DNA from: an uncultured Campylobacter sp.
GTDB taxonomy: Bacteria; Campylobacterota; Campylobacteria; Campylobacterales; Campylobacteraceae
Assembly: GCF_937890585.1 (NCBI RefSeq)
Contig: NZ_CALACG010000306.1
Coordinates: 1 to 7,930 of the forward strand
DNA length: 7,930 nt
Reading direction: 5' to 3'
The translations under genes were made by a program, and so were the position numbers. Below the pieces are notes generated by a model. That model had not been told where the DNA came from. It saw nothing but the letters and a program-made list of their open reading frames with translations, and did not search any database. Each line of letters begins with the position of its first letter. The first letter of the stretch is position 1. Of the stretch, positions 1-6,505 are shown piece after piece.

Positions 1-441
1 GATATAAAAGAGCTTATCGAATTTTTTAATGGTATGGAGATGAATCATATCAAGATAAAAAGTGGTGATTTTGAGGTCGAGGTAGAGAAATTTGCTGATT
101 ATTGCGCGCCTGCGAAGCCAGTAGCACAAGCAGCAGCTCCAACGCCAACACCTGTAAATGTTGTAGTTAGCTCAGAGGTAAAACCAGCTGCAAATTCGCC
201 AAAAGATAGCATAAAATCTCCTATGGTAGGTACTTTCTACGCTGCTCCAAGCCCAGGCGCTGCTCCATTTGTAAAAGCAGGCCAAAGAGTGAGAAAGGGC
301 GATGTAGTGGGCATCATCGAAGCTATGAAGATTATGAACGAGATCGAGGCTGAGTTTGACTGCCAGATCACTGAGATGCTAGTCTCTGACGGACAGCCAG
401 TTGAGTTTGGATTGCCGTTATTTGGCGTGGAGAAAAATTAA
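1..441 (+). CDS. accB: Biotin carboxyl carrier protein of acetyl-CoA carboxylase (5' end outside window)
   Basis: AccB carries the biotin that AccC carboxylates and the carboxyltransferase then uses to make malonyl-CoA for fatty acid synthesis in the cytoplasm. The frame is open from base 1, reading DIKELIEFFNGMEMNHIKI. This matches the usual AccB N-terminal helix, so the ATG at 34 is internal and the true start lies a few codons upstream of the window. Numbering from base 1 (146 residues visible): an N-terminal segment to about 34, an Ala/Pro/Val-rich flexible linker at about 35-67, then the biotinyl/lipoyl-like domain at about 70-146. That domain holds the motif EAMKIMNE, with the biotin-accepting lysine at residue 110 (codon 328-330). 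The stop overlaps the accC start by one base (TAATG), so the two are co-translated. Family and role are certain; only the exact start is not visible. Confidence 0.96.
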   Translation, partial: DIKELIEFFNGMEMNHIKIKSGDFEVEVEKFADYCAPAKPVAQAAAPTPTPVNVVVSSEVKPAANSPKDSIKSPMVGTFYAAPSPGAAPFVKAGQRVRKGDVVGIIEAMKIMNEIEAEFDCQITEMLVSDGQPVEFGLPLFGVEKN

Positions 442-1772
442 TGGAATTAAAAAGAATTTTAATCGCAAACCGCGGTGAGATCGCTCTTCGTGCTTTGCGA
501 ACGATAAAGGAGATGGGTAAAGAAGCCGTTGTAGTCTACTCAACTGCCGACAAAGACGCGCTTTACGTAAAATACGCTGACGTGGCTATTTGTATCGGTA
601 AAGAGCGCTCAAGCGATAGCTACCTAAATATCCCAGCTATCATAAGCGCAGCTGAGATCAGCGAAGCAGACGCTATCTTTCCAGGTTATGGCTTTTTAAG
701 TGAAAATCAAAATTTTGTTGAAATTTGCTCACACCACAAGATCAAATTTATTGGACCAAGCGTTGCTGCGATGGCTTTGATGAGTGACAAGAGCAAGGCA
801 AAACAGGTCATGCAAAGAGCTGGCGTGCCAGTCATCCCTGGCTCAGACGGCGCTGTGGCTGACACAAAAGCTGCAAAAGAGCTAGCTAAAAAGATAGGCT
901 ATCCTGTCATACTAAAAGCTGCTGCAGGCGGCGGAGGACGCGGTATGCGCGTGGTTGAAAAAGAGGCTGATTTAGAAAAAGCATTTTGGTCGGCTGAGAG
1001 CGAAGCGATGAGTGCATTTGGCGATGGCACAATGTATATGGAAAAATATATCTTAAACCCACGCCACATCGAGGTTCAAATCATCGGCGATAGCCATGGC
1101 AACGTGCTTCACATAGGTGAGCGCGACTGCTCTATGCAGCGCCGTCATCAAAAGCTGATCGAAGAGAGTCCAGCTATCTTACTTGATGAAAAAACAAGAG
1201 AGAGGCTACATGAAACTGCCATAAAAGCAGCAAAAGCGATCGGCTACGAGGGAGCTGGTACGTTTGAGTTTTTGGTTGATAAAAATTTAGACTTTTACTT
1301 CATTGAGATGAACACAAGGCTTCAGGTCGAGCACACCGTTAGTGAAATGGTAAGCGGACTTGACATCATCGAGCTCATGATAAAAGTGGCTCAAGGTGAG
1401 GCGCTACCAGCACAAGAGAGCATCGAGCTAAAAGGCCATGCGATCGAGTGTAGGATAACGGCTGAGGATCCAAATACCTTCACTCCGTGCCCTGGCAAGA
1501 TCACAAAATACGTCTGCCCAGGCGGCCGTAACGTGAGAATGGACAGTCACATCTATCAAGACTACTCTATACCGCCGTACTACGACAGCATGATCGGCAA
1601 GCTCGTAGTTTGGGACACTGATAGAAACAGAGCCATTCACAAGATGAAAGTAGCGCTTGAACAGCTTGTGATAAGCGGCATCAAGACGACGAAAGATTTT
1701 CACATCGCTATGATGGAAAACAAAGACTTTTTAAGCAACAACTACGATACAAACTATCTTGCAAGACACTAA
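441..1772 (+). CDS. accC: Biotin carboxylase subunit of acetyl-CoA carboxylase
   Basis: AccC carboxylates the biotin on AccB using ATP and bicarbonate, the first half-reaction of acetyl-CoA carboxylase. The 443-residue product is full length for the family. It shows the N-terminal domain (RILIANRGEIALRALR from residue 5; GYGFLSEN at 82-89), the ATP-grasp glycine loop KAAAGGGGRGMRVV at 159-172, the RHIEVQIIGD segment from 208, ERDCSMQRRHQKLIEE at 227-242, and EMNTRLQVEH at 289-298. Residues matching E. coli catalytic and binding positions are present: K117, K159, H209, E211, K238, E276, E289, N291, R293, E297 and R338. The C-terminal biotin carboxylase domain follows (AIECRITAEDP). The ATG overlaps the accB stop by one base, and a GGAG at 429-432 lies 8 nt upstream inside accB. 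Nothing is odd. An inverted repeat follows the stop. Confidence 0.98.
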   Translation: MELKRILIANRGEIALRALRTIKEMGKEAVVVYSTADKDALYVKYADVAICIGKERSSDSYLNIPAIISAAEISEADAIFPGYGFLSENQNFVEICSHHKIKFIGPSVAAMALMSDKSKAKQVMQRAGVPVIPGSDGAVADTKAAKELAKKIGYPVILKAAAGGGGRGMRVVEKEADLEKAFWSAESEAMSAFGDGTMYMEKYILNPRHIEVQIIGDSHGNVLHIGERDCSMQRRHQKLIEESPAILLDEKTRERLHETAIKAAKAIGYEGAGTFEFLVDKNLDFYFIEMNTRLQVEHTVSEMVSGLDIIELMIKVAQGEALPAQESIELKGHAIECRITAEDPNTFTPCPGKITKYVCPGGRNVRMDSHIYQDYSIPPYYDSMIGKLVVWDTDRNRAIHKMKVALEQLVISGIKTTKDFHIAMMENKDFLSNNYDTNYLARH

Positions 1773-1776
1773 AAAT

Positions 1777-1816
1777 AAATTTTAAACCATTGCCTTTTGG
1801 CTTTGGTTTAAAATTT
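1777..1816. terminator. Bidirectional hairpin terminator between convergent accC and the ilvE operon
   Basis: A perfect 13-bp inverted repeat has arms at 1777-1789 and 1804-1816, the left arm reading AAATTTTAAACCA. An inner GCC-TTTT-GGC mini-stem sits in the loop. It starts 4 bases after the accC stop. Read on the minus strand, the hairpin is followed by ATTTTTAGTG (1776 downwards), a fair U-tract. Read on the plus strand, the 3' arm itself ends in AAAATTT but no further U-run follows. It therefore looks like a shared terminator, with the better tail for the leftward operon. The stem is AT-rich, so strength is uncertain. Confidence 0.6.
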
Positions 1817-1868
1817 CAAATTTCATAGATTAAAAAATTTAATCAAATTTCTACCGCTTATAATAAAT

Positions 1869-1896
1869 AGCTAAATTTACTAATAGCAATTTAGCT
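1869..1896 (-). repeat. 9-bp inverted repeat spanning the end of the last leftward gene, possible weak terminator
   Basis: The arms AGCTAAATT (1869-1877) and AATTTAGCT (1888-1896) are exact reverse complements around a 10-base loop that contains the stop codon at 1880-1882. On the minus strand the hairpin is followed by ATTTATTATAAG, which is AT-rich but not a clean U-tract. A smaller palindrome lies at 1828-1844 (GATTAAA, 3-base loop, TTTAATC). Either could stabilise the 3' end or add to termination at 1777-1816. In DNA this AT-rich, chance palindromes are common. Confidence 0.35.
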
Positions 1897-2431
1897 TTGT
1901 GATAGTCATGCCGTTTTTAAAGTAGGGCGGATATGGCATATTTACGGTAAATGGCACACTCTTTTGCTTTTGCAAATTTTGTGCGACGTTAAATTTATAT
2001 GCCACGGTGTTTGGTCTTTCGTTTTCGTCGCCTCCAAAGACCCATGAGAAAAATGAAAGTCCGCTTGGTTTAAAAAGTGCCTCTCCGCCAAGGTCATTTT
2101 TGTTTAGCGGCTGGTTGATGAGCTTGATAGTGAGCGTGCAGTTGCTAATGGTAAATTTGCCTATATTTCGCACCTGGCCTTTAAAAACGATGCTTTCATT
2201 TCGCAAAATTCTCTCACTTTTTACATTTTCAAGCTGGCCTTTTTTGGTGTATTTATCAAGTACGAGCATCAAAAAAATGGCAAGCGTGGTTGAGACTAGG
2301 ATATTTGTAAAAAGTAGCGATAAAAAGAGCTTGCGCTCGGTTCTAAACGATAGGACTAGAAACAAAATAGAAAGTAGTGCGATCGCAAAAAGAACGATGA
2401 TGTGAACGATCGTAAAGTAGGCTGAACTCAT
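1880..2431 (-). CDS. Small membrane protein with two TM helices and a paired-cysteine C-terminal domain (DUF2393-like), second of a tandem pair
   Basis: Function unknown. The frame opens at a GTG (2440), but I place the start at the ATG 2431-2429. It overlaps the upstream gene's stop as TGATG and has a GGAG (2443-2440) 8 nt before it, whereas that GGAG abuts the GTG. The product is 183 residues. Membrane helices lie at about 8-28 and 36-58, joined by a basic RTERK loop. By the positive-inside rule that loop is cytoplasmic, which puts the C-terminal domain (about 60-183) in the periplasm. The domain is beta-rich, with a GQVRNIGKFTISNCTL stretch resembling Ig-like domains of membrane-anchored proteins. 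The only two cysteines are C98 and the penultimate C182. The preceding gene has the same layout and cysteine pattern, suggesting a diverged duplicate. The DUF2393 label is from memory of how Campylobacter proteins of this shape are named. It is the last gene of the ilvE operon. Confidence 0.8.
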   Translation of the reverse strand: MSSAYFTIVHIIVLFAIALLSILFLVLSFRTERKLFLSLLFTNILVSTTLAIFLMLVLDKYTKKGQLENVKSERILRNESIVFKGQVRNIGKFTISNCTLTIKLINQPLNKNDLGGEALFKPSGLSFFSWVFGGDENERPNTVAYKFNVAQNLQKQKSVPFTVNMPYPPYFKNGMTITKLNCY

Positions 2432-2961
2432 CAAAAACACTCCGCTTTTTTGGTGATATTGTAGTCAATAAAGGCAAAATTATTAACAAATTCTTTTATC
2501 TCGATGCTCTGTTTTGGTAAAAATTTCTGGCTTATGATGATCCTTTTTTTAGCAAATGGGTTGAGTGAATTTAAAAAATTTCTCGCCTCTTGCTTTGAGC
2601 CAAGGTAGAAGCCAAGCTCGATTTTGCAAACGTTTAATGTGTAGTTTGAGTTATTTGTGATGTTAAAATCAACCATCAACGCATCTACATATTGAAGCTG
2701 CTTTGTGTTTATTTTGCTTATGCTAACAGGTCTTAGGCTTTCATTTATATATTTGTTTGCGTAGTAGTTACCTGCAAAAAGTCCCAAAAAACCAGCTAGG
2801 ATAAATAAAAATCCTATCTGCCACCATGATTTTATTGCAACAAAAATTCCTAAAAGCACGATAAATATAAATGCTAAAAACACCCAACCATAGGCTAAAA
2901 AGTCGATAAGTTTGGCGTTTTGAAGTATAAAAAATATGTTGTGCTTGATGCTATTTAACAT
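2431..2961 (-). CDS. Small membrane protein with two TM helices and a paired-cysteine C-terminal domain (DUF2393-like), first of a tandem pair
   Basis: Function unknown. The product is 176 residues. A short N-terminal, possibly amphipathic stretch (1-20) precedes two hydrophobic helices at about 22-43 and 48-67, linked by a short KSWWQ turn. A C-terminal domain of about 110 residues with alternating hydrophobic strands follows (for example [19 protein letters not shown] at 93-111). The only two cysteines are C112, in TLNVCKIEL, and C175, the penultimate residue. Both positions recur in the downstream paralogue. Topology is less clear from charge than in that paralogue; a periplasmic C-terminal domain is inferred by analogy. 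The ATG lies inside the end of hisIE (11-nt overlap) with only a weak purine-rich site before it, so translation is probably coupled to hisIE. The stop overlaps the next start as TGATG. It resembles Campylobacter proteins named DUF2393, from memory; no enzyme motif is visible. Confidence 0.8.
   Translation of the reverse strand: MLNSIKHNIFFILQNAKLIDFLAYGWVFLAFIFIVLLGIFVAIKSWWQIGFLFILAGFLGLFAGNYYANKYINESLRPVSISKINTKQLQYVDALMVDFNITNNSNYTLNVCKIELGFYLGSKQEARNFLNSLNPFAKKRIIISQKFLPKQSIEIKEFVNNFAFIDYNITKKAECF
2440..2443 (-). promoter_or_regulatory. Ribosome binding site GGAG that decides the start of the last operon gene
   Basis: On the minus strand GGAG is followed by TGTTTTTG and then ATG, an 8-nt spacing that suits the ATG at 2431-2429. 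The competing in-frame GTG at 2440-2438 overlaps the final G of this site and could not be served by it. This supports a 183-residue product translated by stop-start coupling at TGATG. Confidence 0.7.
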
Positions 2962-3685
2962 CTCGCGATCTTTTTTCTTCGATGCCGCTCATGCCAAAAC
3001 GTCTTGCAAGCTCGTTTTTGACAGCATCTGGATGTATGTTGTGGGCTGAAAGTGCGACAAGCGCGTGAAAGCAAAGATCAGCTGCTTCATAGATGAGGTC
3101 ATTTTTTGCTTTTTGCTCATCTTGTTTTATCTGCTTGGCAAAACTAAGCTCTTTTGCCGCCATGACAAGCTCTGTAGCCTCTTCGCCAACTTTTTTTAGA
3201 ATTTGATTTTCGCCCTTTTTGAAAAGACTTGCCACGTATGAAGTTTGCGGATCAGCATTTAGCTTTCTATCTTCTATAACGTGATAAAGCTCGTCAATGA
3301 CGCCGTAACTTGGCTTTTTAACCTCGCTTTTTTCATCAGAAATTTCTAAATTTTCTAAATTTATCTCGTTAAAAAAGCAAGACCTTGCCCCAGTGTGACA
3401 AGCAGCGCCTCCGTTTTGAACGACTTTTAAAAGCAAGGTGTCGTTGTCGCAGTCTAAAAATGCAGCCTTGATCTCTTGCGTGTTGCCACTCTCTTCGCCT
3501 TTTTTCCAAATTCTATTTTTAGTGCGTGAAAAGTAGTGAGCGTAGCGGCTAGATAGAGTTAAGCTTAGTGCTTCTTCGTTCATATAAGCAAGCATCAAAA
3601 CCTCGTTTGTAGCGTGATCGCAAACCACCACCGGGAGCAATCCACCAACCTTTTGCCAGTCTATACTTTTTGCTACGCTATTCAT
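2951..3685 (-). CDS. hisIE: Bifunctional phosphoribosyl-AMP cyclohydrolase / phosphoribosyl-ATP pyrophosphatase
   Basis: HisIE catalyses steps 2 and 3 of histidine biosynthesis. The HisE domain removes pyrophosphate from phosphoribosyl-ATP and the HisI domain opens the adenine ring of phosphoribosyl-AMP; the protein is cytoplasmic. The 244 residues hold both domains. HisI (about 1-115) has [11 protein letters not shown] at 30-40, [18 protein letters not shown] at 53-70, the metal-binding DCDND at 78-82, and ACHTGARSC at 95-103, so C79, C96 and C103 fit zinc ligands. HisE (about 130-235) has [19 protein letters not shown] at 149-158, [14 protein letters not shown] at 165-178 and [14 protein letters not shown], the acidic helical core of this MazG-like fold. 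The linker at 110-127 is charged. The start lies 2 nt after the SPFH gene stop, with AAAGG ending 5 nt upstream. No other his gene is in view, so the pathway is scattered in this genome or its other genes lie elsewhere. Confidence 0.96.
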   Translation of the reverse strand: MNSVAKSIDWQKVGGLLPVVVCDHATNEVLMLAYMNEEALSLTLSSRYAHYFSRTKNRIWKKGEESGNTQEIKAAFLDCDNDTLLLKVVQNGGAACHTGARSCFFNEINLENLEISDEKSEVKKPSYGVIDELYHVIEDRKLNADPQTSYVASLFKKGENQILKKVGEEATELVMAAKELSFAKQIKQDEQKAKNDLIYEAADLCFHALVALSAHNIHPDAVKNELARRFGMSGIEEKRSRDVK

Positions 3686-3687
3686 TT

Positions 3688-4806
3688 TTACCTTTCGCTA
3701 ACTGAGCTAGCTTTTGCCCTATCTTTTGCATCTAGCCAGATATTTGGCACAGCTCCACCAGGTGTTAAGAAAATTTTGGCATCTTTATTCTCTTTAAGAG
3801 CGTCGTTAAATCTATTTTGCGTCTCAATCTGCTTTAAATTTAGTAAATTTTGATCGACACTTTTTGCGATCTCTTTGTTTGCATACGCAGTCGCATCAGC
3901 CTCGATCTTGATAGCATCTGCCTTACCTTTTGCCTCGATGATAGCAGCTTTTGCACTACCTTCTGCAAGGGCAGCTTGTTTTAGAGCCTCTTGATTTGCC
4001 CGCTCGACCTCGTATTTTGTCCTCTCAGCCTCTTGTTTAGCGATCTGGACGCGCTCGATCTGCTCTTTTACCTTTGAAGGCAAGATGATCTCACGAAGCT
4101 GCACAGTTAGAAGCTCGACTGGCTTGTTTGGCTGAGAGTCGATGTCTTTTCTTATGCCCTCATCGATCTGCCTAGCAAGGTCGTTTCTTTTAGTTGGTAG
4201 CTCTTCGGCTGTATATTTACCAGCGATGCTGCGAACCACGTCACGTACGACAGGATCAACGATCTTGCTCTCCCAGCTAAGACCCCAAGATGCGATAGTT
4301 TGTGGTGCATTTTCTGGATTTAGGCGGTACTGCACGGTGATATCGATGCTAACTGGCAAGTTTCTAGCGTCCAAAACCGAGATAGAGTTTTTGCGTAAAA
4401 TTCCAGCCCCAACTCCTTGATATGACTTTTGCATTGACTCGCCCATATCCTCGCCAGAAGTGTAGTTTATGATCCTAACTCTGGTATCCACGATGATGAT
4501 GTCTTGGATAAATGGCAAAAAGAAGTGAAATCCTGGTTGCAAAGGATTTGGCTCATATTTACCCGCTGTGGCTTTGATGCCGACCTCGCCTGAGTGTATC
4601 ACTTTAAATGGCTGAGTGATAGCAAGGATCGCGATAATGGCGATTATGATGTAGGCTAGCGCACCAAATTTGCCAAAGCCACTTGGTATATTTGGCATTT
4701 TAAAATCCTTTTTAAAAGGTGGCTCTTTGTCATTATTTTGACCTGAGCCTCTGTTGTCATTACCTGGCTTTTTTTTGTTGAAATAATCATTTAAATCAGC
4801 GGGCAT
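3688..4806 (-). CDS. SPFH/Band 7 (prohibitin/HflK-like) membrane protein
   Basis: SPFH proteins form large oligomeric assemblies at the membrane, and in bacteria HflK/HflC surround and modulate the FtsH protease. The 372-residue product begins with a hydrophilic Lys/Asn/Gly-rich segment (1-46) that probably lies in the cytoplasm. One membrane helix follows at about 48-65, then an SPFH domain at about 66-245 ([52 protein letters not shown]). An Ala/Glu/Lys-rich coiled coil spans about 246-315 ([20 protein letters not shown]) and the tail ends near [15 protein letters not shown] single membrane segment with the bulk outside matches HflK, but no hflC partner is adjacent. It matches what I recall of C. 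jejuni Cj0268c, also beside ilvE and reported to affect host cell adhesion and invasion. The start has AAGGA 5 nt upstream and lies 16 nt after the ilvE stop. The family is sure; the partner and role are not. Confidence 0.9.
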   Translation of the reverse strand: MPADLNDYFNKKKPGNDNRGSGQNNDKEPPFKKDFKMPNIPSGFGKFGALAYIIIAIIAILAITQPFKVIHSGEVGIKATAGKYEPNPLQPGFHFFLPFIQDIIIVDTRVRIINYTSGEDMGESMQKSYQGVGAGILRKNSISVLDARNLPVSIDITVQYRLNPENAPQTIASWGLSWESKIVDPVVRDVVRSIAGKYTAEELPTKRNDLARQIDEGIRKDIDSQPNKPVELLTVQLREIILPSKVKEQIERVQIAKQEAERTKYEVERANQEALKQAALAEGSAKAAIIEAKGKADAIKIEADATAYANKEIAKSVDQNLLNLKQIETQNRFNDALKENKDAKIFLTPGGAVPNIWLDAKDRAKASSVSER

Positions 4807-4822
4807 TTCGTTCCTTTAAATC

Positions 4823-5737
4823 TTAAATATATGTTAAAAATGATTCGTATTTTTTGTTTAGACCATAAACTACGTCAAAGTAAGCTTTTTGTAGTCTCTT
4901 TGTCACTTCGCCTCTAGCGCCGTTGCCGATGATGCGGTTGTCTATGCTATTTATCGGCGTTACTTCAGCTGCAGTGCCAGTAAAAAACGCTTCATCAGCT
5001 GTGTATGCCTGATCTCTTGTGATGCGCTCTCTTCTTACTTCGATGTCAAGATCGTGAGCAAGTCTTATGACTGTATCTTGAGTGATGCTAAGTAGGCTGT
5101 TGTCATTTGGTGGAGTGATCAATGCGCCATTTTCAACGATAAAAAAGCACTCGCCTGGGCCCTCAGCTACAAAGCCCTCGCTGTCAAGAAGCAGCGCCTC
5201 GTCGTATCCAGCCTCTTTTGCTTCGTAGTTTGCCATTTGTGAGCTTAGGTAGTTTGAGCTAGCTTTTGCTCTGTTCATTTGAGCAGCAGGAGCTAGTTTG
5301 GCAAAGCTTGAAATTTTAACTCTGATCCCTTTTTCTAGGCCCTCATCGCCAAGGTAAGCACCCCATTCCCATGAAGCGATAGCAGTTTGAACCGGTGCTT
5401 TTGTGTGCGCTACGCCCATCACGCCGTATCCTAAAAAGATAAGTGGGCGGATATAGACGTTGCTGTTATATTTATTTGCGCGAAGTAGCTCGATCTGCGC
5501 TTTTTCAAGCTCTTCTTCAGTGTAAGGCACATTTAAAACTGTCATTTTTGCTGATCTTAAAAGTCTTTTTGTGTGGTCTTTGAGTCTAAAAATAGCTAGA
5601 CCTTTTTTTGTTTTATAAGCTCTTGTGCCCTCAAATACGGCATTAGCGTAGTGCAAAGAGTGAGTTAGAACGTGTACTTTTGCATCGTCCCATTTTACTA
5701 GTTTTCCATCCATCCAGATGAATTCTGAAGCGTTCAT
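4823..5737 (-). CDS. ilvE: Branched-chain amino acid aminotransferase
   Basis: IlvE is a PLP enzyme that performs the last step of valine, leucine and isoleucine synthesis by moving the amino group from glutamate to the 2-oxo acid, in the cytoplasm. The 304 residues fit the fold-type IV family (E. coli about 309). Motifs in order: IWMDGKLVKWDDAKVHVLTH at 7-26, HYANAVFEGTRAY at 29-41, YIRPLIFLGYGVMGV at 95-109, WEWGAYLG, then AKASSNYLSSQMANYEA with K158 as the PLP lysine. EGPGECFFIVENG follows from 192 and FFTGTAAEVTPI at 251-262 supplies the phosphate-binding loop. The usual EGxGEN has Cys for Asn at 197. AGAAAGG ends 7 nt before the ATG. It is the first gene of the five-gene operon, with a possible promoter in the 100-bp gap upstream. 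D-amino acid or 4-amino-4-deoxychorismate enzymes of the same fold are less likely given the close overall match to E. coli IlvE. Confidence 0.97.
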   Translation of the reverse strand: MNASEFIWMDGKLVKWDDAKVHVLTHSLHYANAVFEGTRAYKTKKGLAIFRLKDHTKRLLRSAKMTVLNVPYTEEELEKAQIELLRANKYNSNVYIRPLIFLGYGVMGVAHTKAPVQTAIASWEWGAYLGDEGLEKGIRVKISSFAKLAPAAQMNRAKASSNYLSSQMANYEAKEAGYDEALLLDSEGFVAEGPGECFFIVENGALITPPNDNSLLSITQDTVIRLAHDLDIEVRRERITRDQAYTADEAFFTGTAAEVTPINSIDNRIIGNGARGEVTKRLQKAYFDVVYGLNKKYESFLTYI

Positions 5738-5774
5738 AATTAAACCTTTCTTTTTTAGAAATTTGATCCGAGTT

Positions 5775-5787
5775 TATCTAAAATTGC
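5775..5787 (-). promoter_or_regulatory. Candidate promoter -10 region for the ilvE operon
   Basis: The 100-bp gap between dsbA and ilvE is the only sizeable gap on the leftward strand, and ilvE heads the five-gene operon, so a promoter is expected here. On the minus strand GCAATTTTAGATA (5787-5775) ends in TAGATA, a passable -10 hexamer preceded by T-rich sequence as in Campylobacter sigma-70 promoters, about 40 nt upstream of the ATG. No clear -35 is seen, which is normal for the genus. The region is AT-rich and other matches are possible. Confidence 0.3.
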
Positions 5788-5805
5788 TTTAAATTTACAT
5801 TTCTA

Positions 5806-5833
5806 AGCCCAAAATGTCCGTAAATTTTAGGCT
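5806..5833 (-). terminator. Possible terminator hairpin after dsbA
   Basis: On the minus strand AGCCTAAAAT (5833-5824) can pair with ATTTTGGGCT (5815-5806) around an 8-base loop. This gives a 10-bp stem with one U-G wobble, which would be a C-A mismatch if the plus strand were transcribed, so it fits leftward RNA better. It starts 4 bases after the dsbA stop. The tail TAGAAATGTAAATTT is not a proper U-tract, so termination may be partial and some ilvE operon transcription may be read through from dsbA. Confidence 0.4.
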
Positions 5834-5837
5834 AAAG

Positions 5838-6479
5838 TTACTTATCTAAAAGCTCTTTTATCGTCTTTGCCATCTCATCGATCGATGATGCTGCGCTTAA
5901 ATTTATCAGATACTTTCCGCTTACCACAAAGGCTGGCACACCGCTGATGCTTGCTACATCATAAGAGGCAAACCACTCGTTTAAAAGCTCTTTTGCACGA
6001 TCTGAGCTTAGCGCTTTTTCATACTCGTCTTTGCTCATGTGAGCCGCATTTAGCGCTAGATCTATAAATCTTTGCTTGTCTTTGCCGTCATTAAAGTCAT
6101 CTTTTTCATCGTGCCTTGCTTTGTAGATCGCAAATTTAGCTTGCTTAAATTTAGACTCATCGCTTAGCAGATCAGTCCCATTTGCCTCATCTATCGATAT
6201 AAGAGCAGCGAAAATTTTACTTGTAGTCTCGCCAAGCTTGCCTTTGGTGCTTAGGTGATATGGGATAAATTTGACCCCGTCAAGCTTTGCCATCAGCTTT
6301 CTTGTGATAGTTCGGTCAAATTTATAGCAGTGAGGGCAGTCGTAGCTAAATACCTTAACGACTGAGTTTTTAGGCACGTTAAGCGGTTTTGCTAGAGTTT
6401 GATACTCCACACCTTCAGTTAGTGCTGATAAATTTAGCGCAAAAAATGCACTTAAAATTAGCATTTTTATAAGCTTCAT
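5838..6479 (-). CDS. dsbA: Periplasmic thiol:disulfide oxidoreductase, DsbA type
   Basis: DsbA oxidises cysteine pairs of exported proteins to disulfides and is itself re-oxidised by a DsbB or DsbI membrane partner, not seen here. The 213-residue precursor has a signal peptide (MKLIKMLILSAFFALNLSA, cleavage likely near residue 19). The mature start GVEYQTLAKPL resembles DsbA, and the thioredoxin-fold active site is C48-P-H-C51 in FSYDCPHCYKF, the same CPHC as E. coli DsbA. A helical insertion occupies about 85-170. The cis-proline loop is SGVPAFVVSGKYLINLSAAS, with P182 after Val, the DsbA rather than DsbC/G pattern. Only the two active-site cysteines are present. AAGGAG lies 5 nt before the ATG, and the start is 26 nt after the stop of the transferase gene, so the two are probably co-transcribed. 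Campylobacter usually has more than one DsbA-like protein; which paralogue this is cannot be told. Confidence 0.95.
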   Translation of the reverse strand: MKLIKMLILSAFFALNLSALTEGVEYQTLAKPLNVPKNSVVKVFSYDCPHCYKFDRTITRKLMAKLDGVKFIPYHLSTKGKLGETTSKIFAALISIDEANGTDLLSDESKFKQAKFAIYKARHDEKDDFNDGKDKQRFIDLALNAAHMSKDEYEKALSSDRAKELLNEWFASYDVASISGVPAFVVSGKYLINLSAASSIDEMAKTIKELLDK

Positions 6480-6505
6480 CTTTGCTCCTTATTATTTTTT
6501 GTTAT

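Noticed and set aside
922..941. GC-rich repetitive stretch in accC (GGCGGCGGAGG)
   Set aside because: It encodes the conserved glycine loop of the ATP-grasp domain and is not a phase-variable tract or repeat element.
1428..1703. 91-codon open frame on the minus strand
   Set aside because: It lies wholly antisense to accC, in the conserved C-terminal domain; the translation has no recognisable motif and there is no ribosome binding site or separate context.
2007..2405. 132-codon open frame on the plus strand
   Set aside because: It is antisense to the last small membrane protein gene. The minus-strand frame has coherent TM helices, tight coupling and a good ribosome binding site; this one has low-complexity Ser/Leu sequence typical of a shadow.
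3614..3853. 79-codon open frame on the plus strand spanning the hisIE and SPFH junction
   Set aside because: It runs antisense across two well-supported genes, with no motif and no plausible promoter.
4142..4420. 92-codon open frame on the plus strand
   Set aside because: It is antisense to the SPFH domain coding region and has no motif; a shadow of the real gene.
4769..4776. Run of eight A on the coding strand near the start of the SPFH gene (codons AAA AAA AAG), resembling a slippery heptamer or contingency tract; a similar CTA AAA AAA lies in hisIE
   Set aside because: Lysine runs of 7-8 A are common in AT-rich Campylobacter genes. No stimulatory hairpin or meaningful alternate frame was seen, and phase-variable tracts in this genus are usually poly-G/C, none of which is present.
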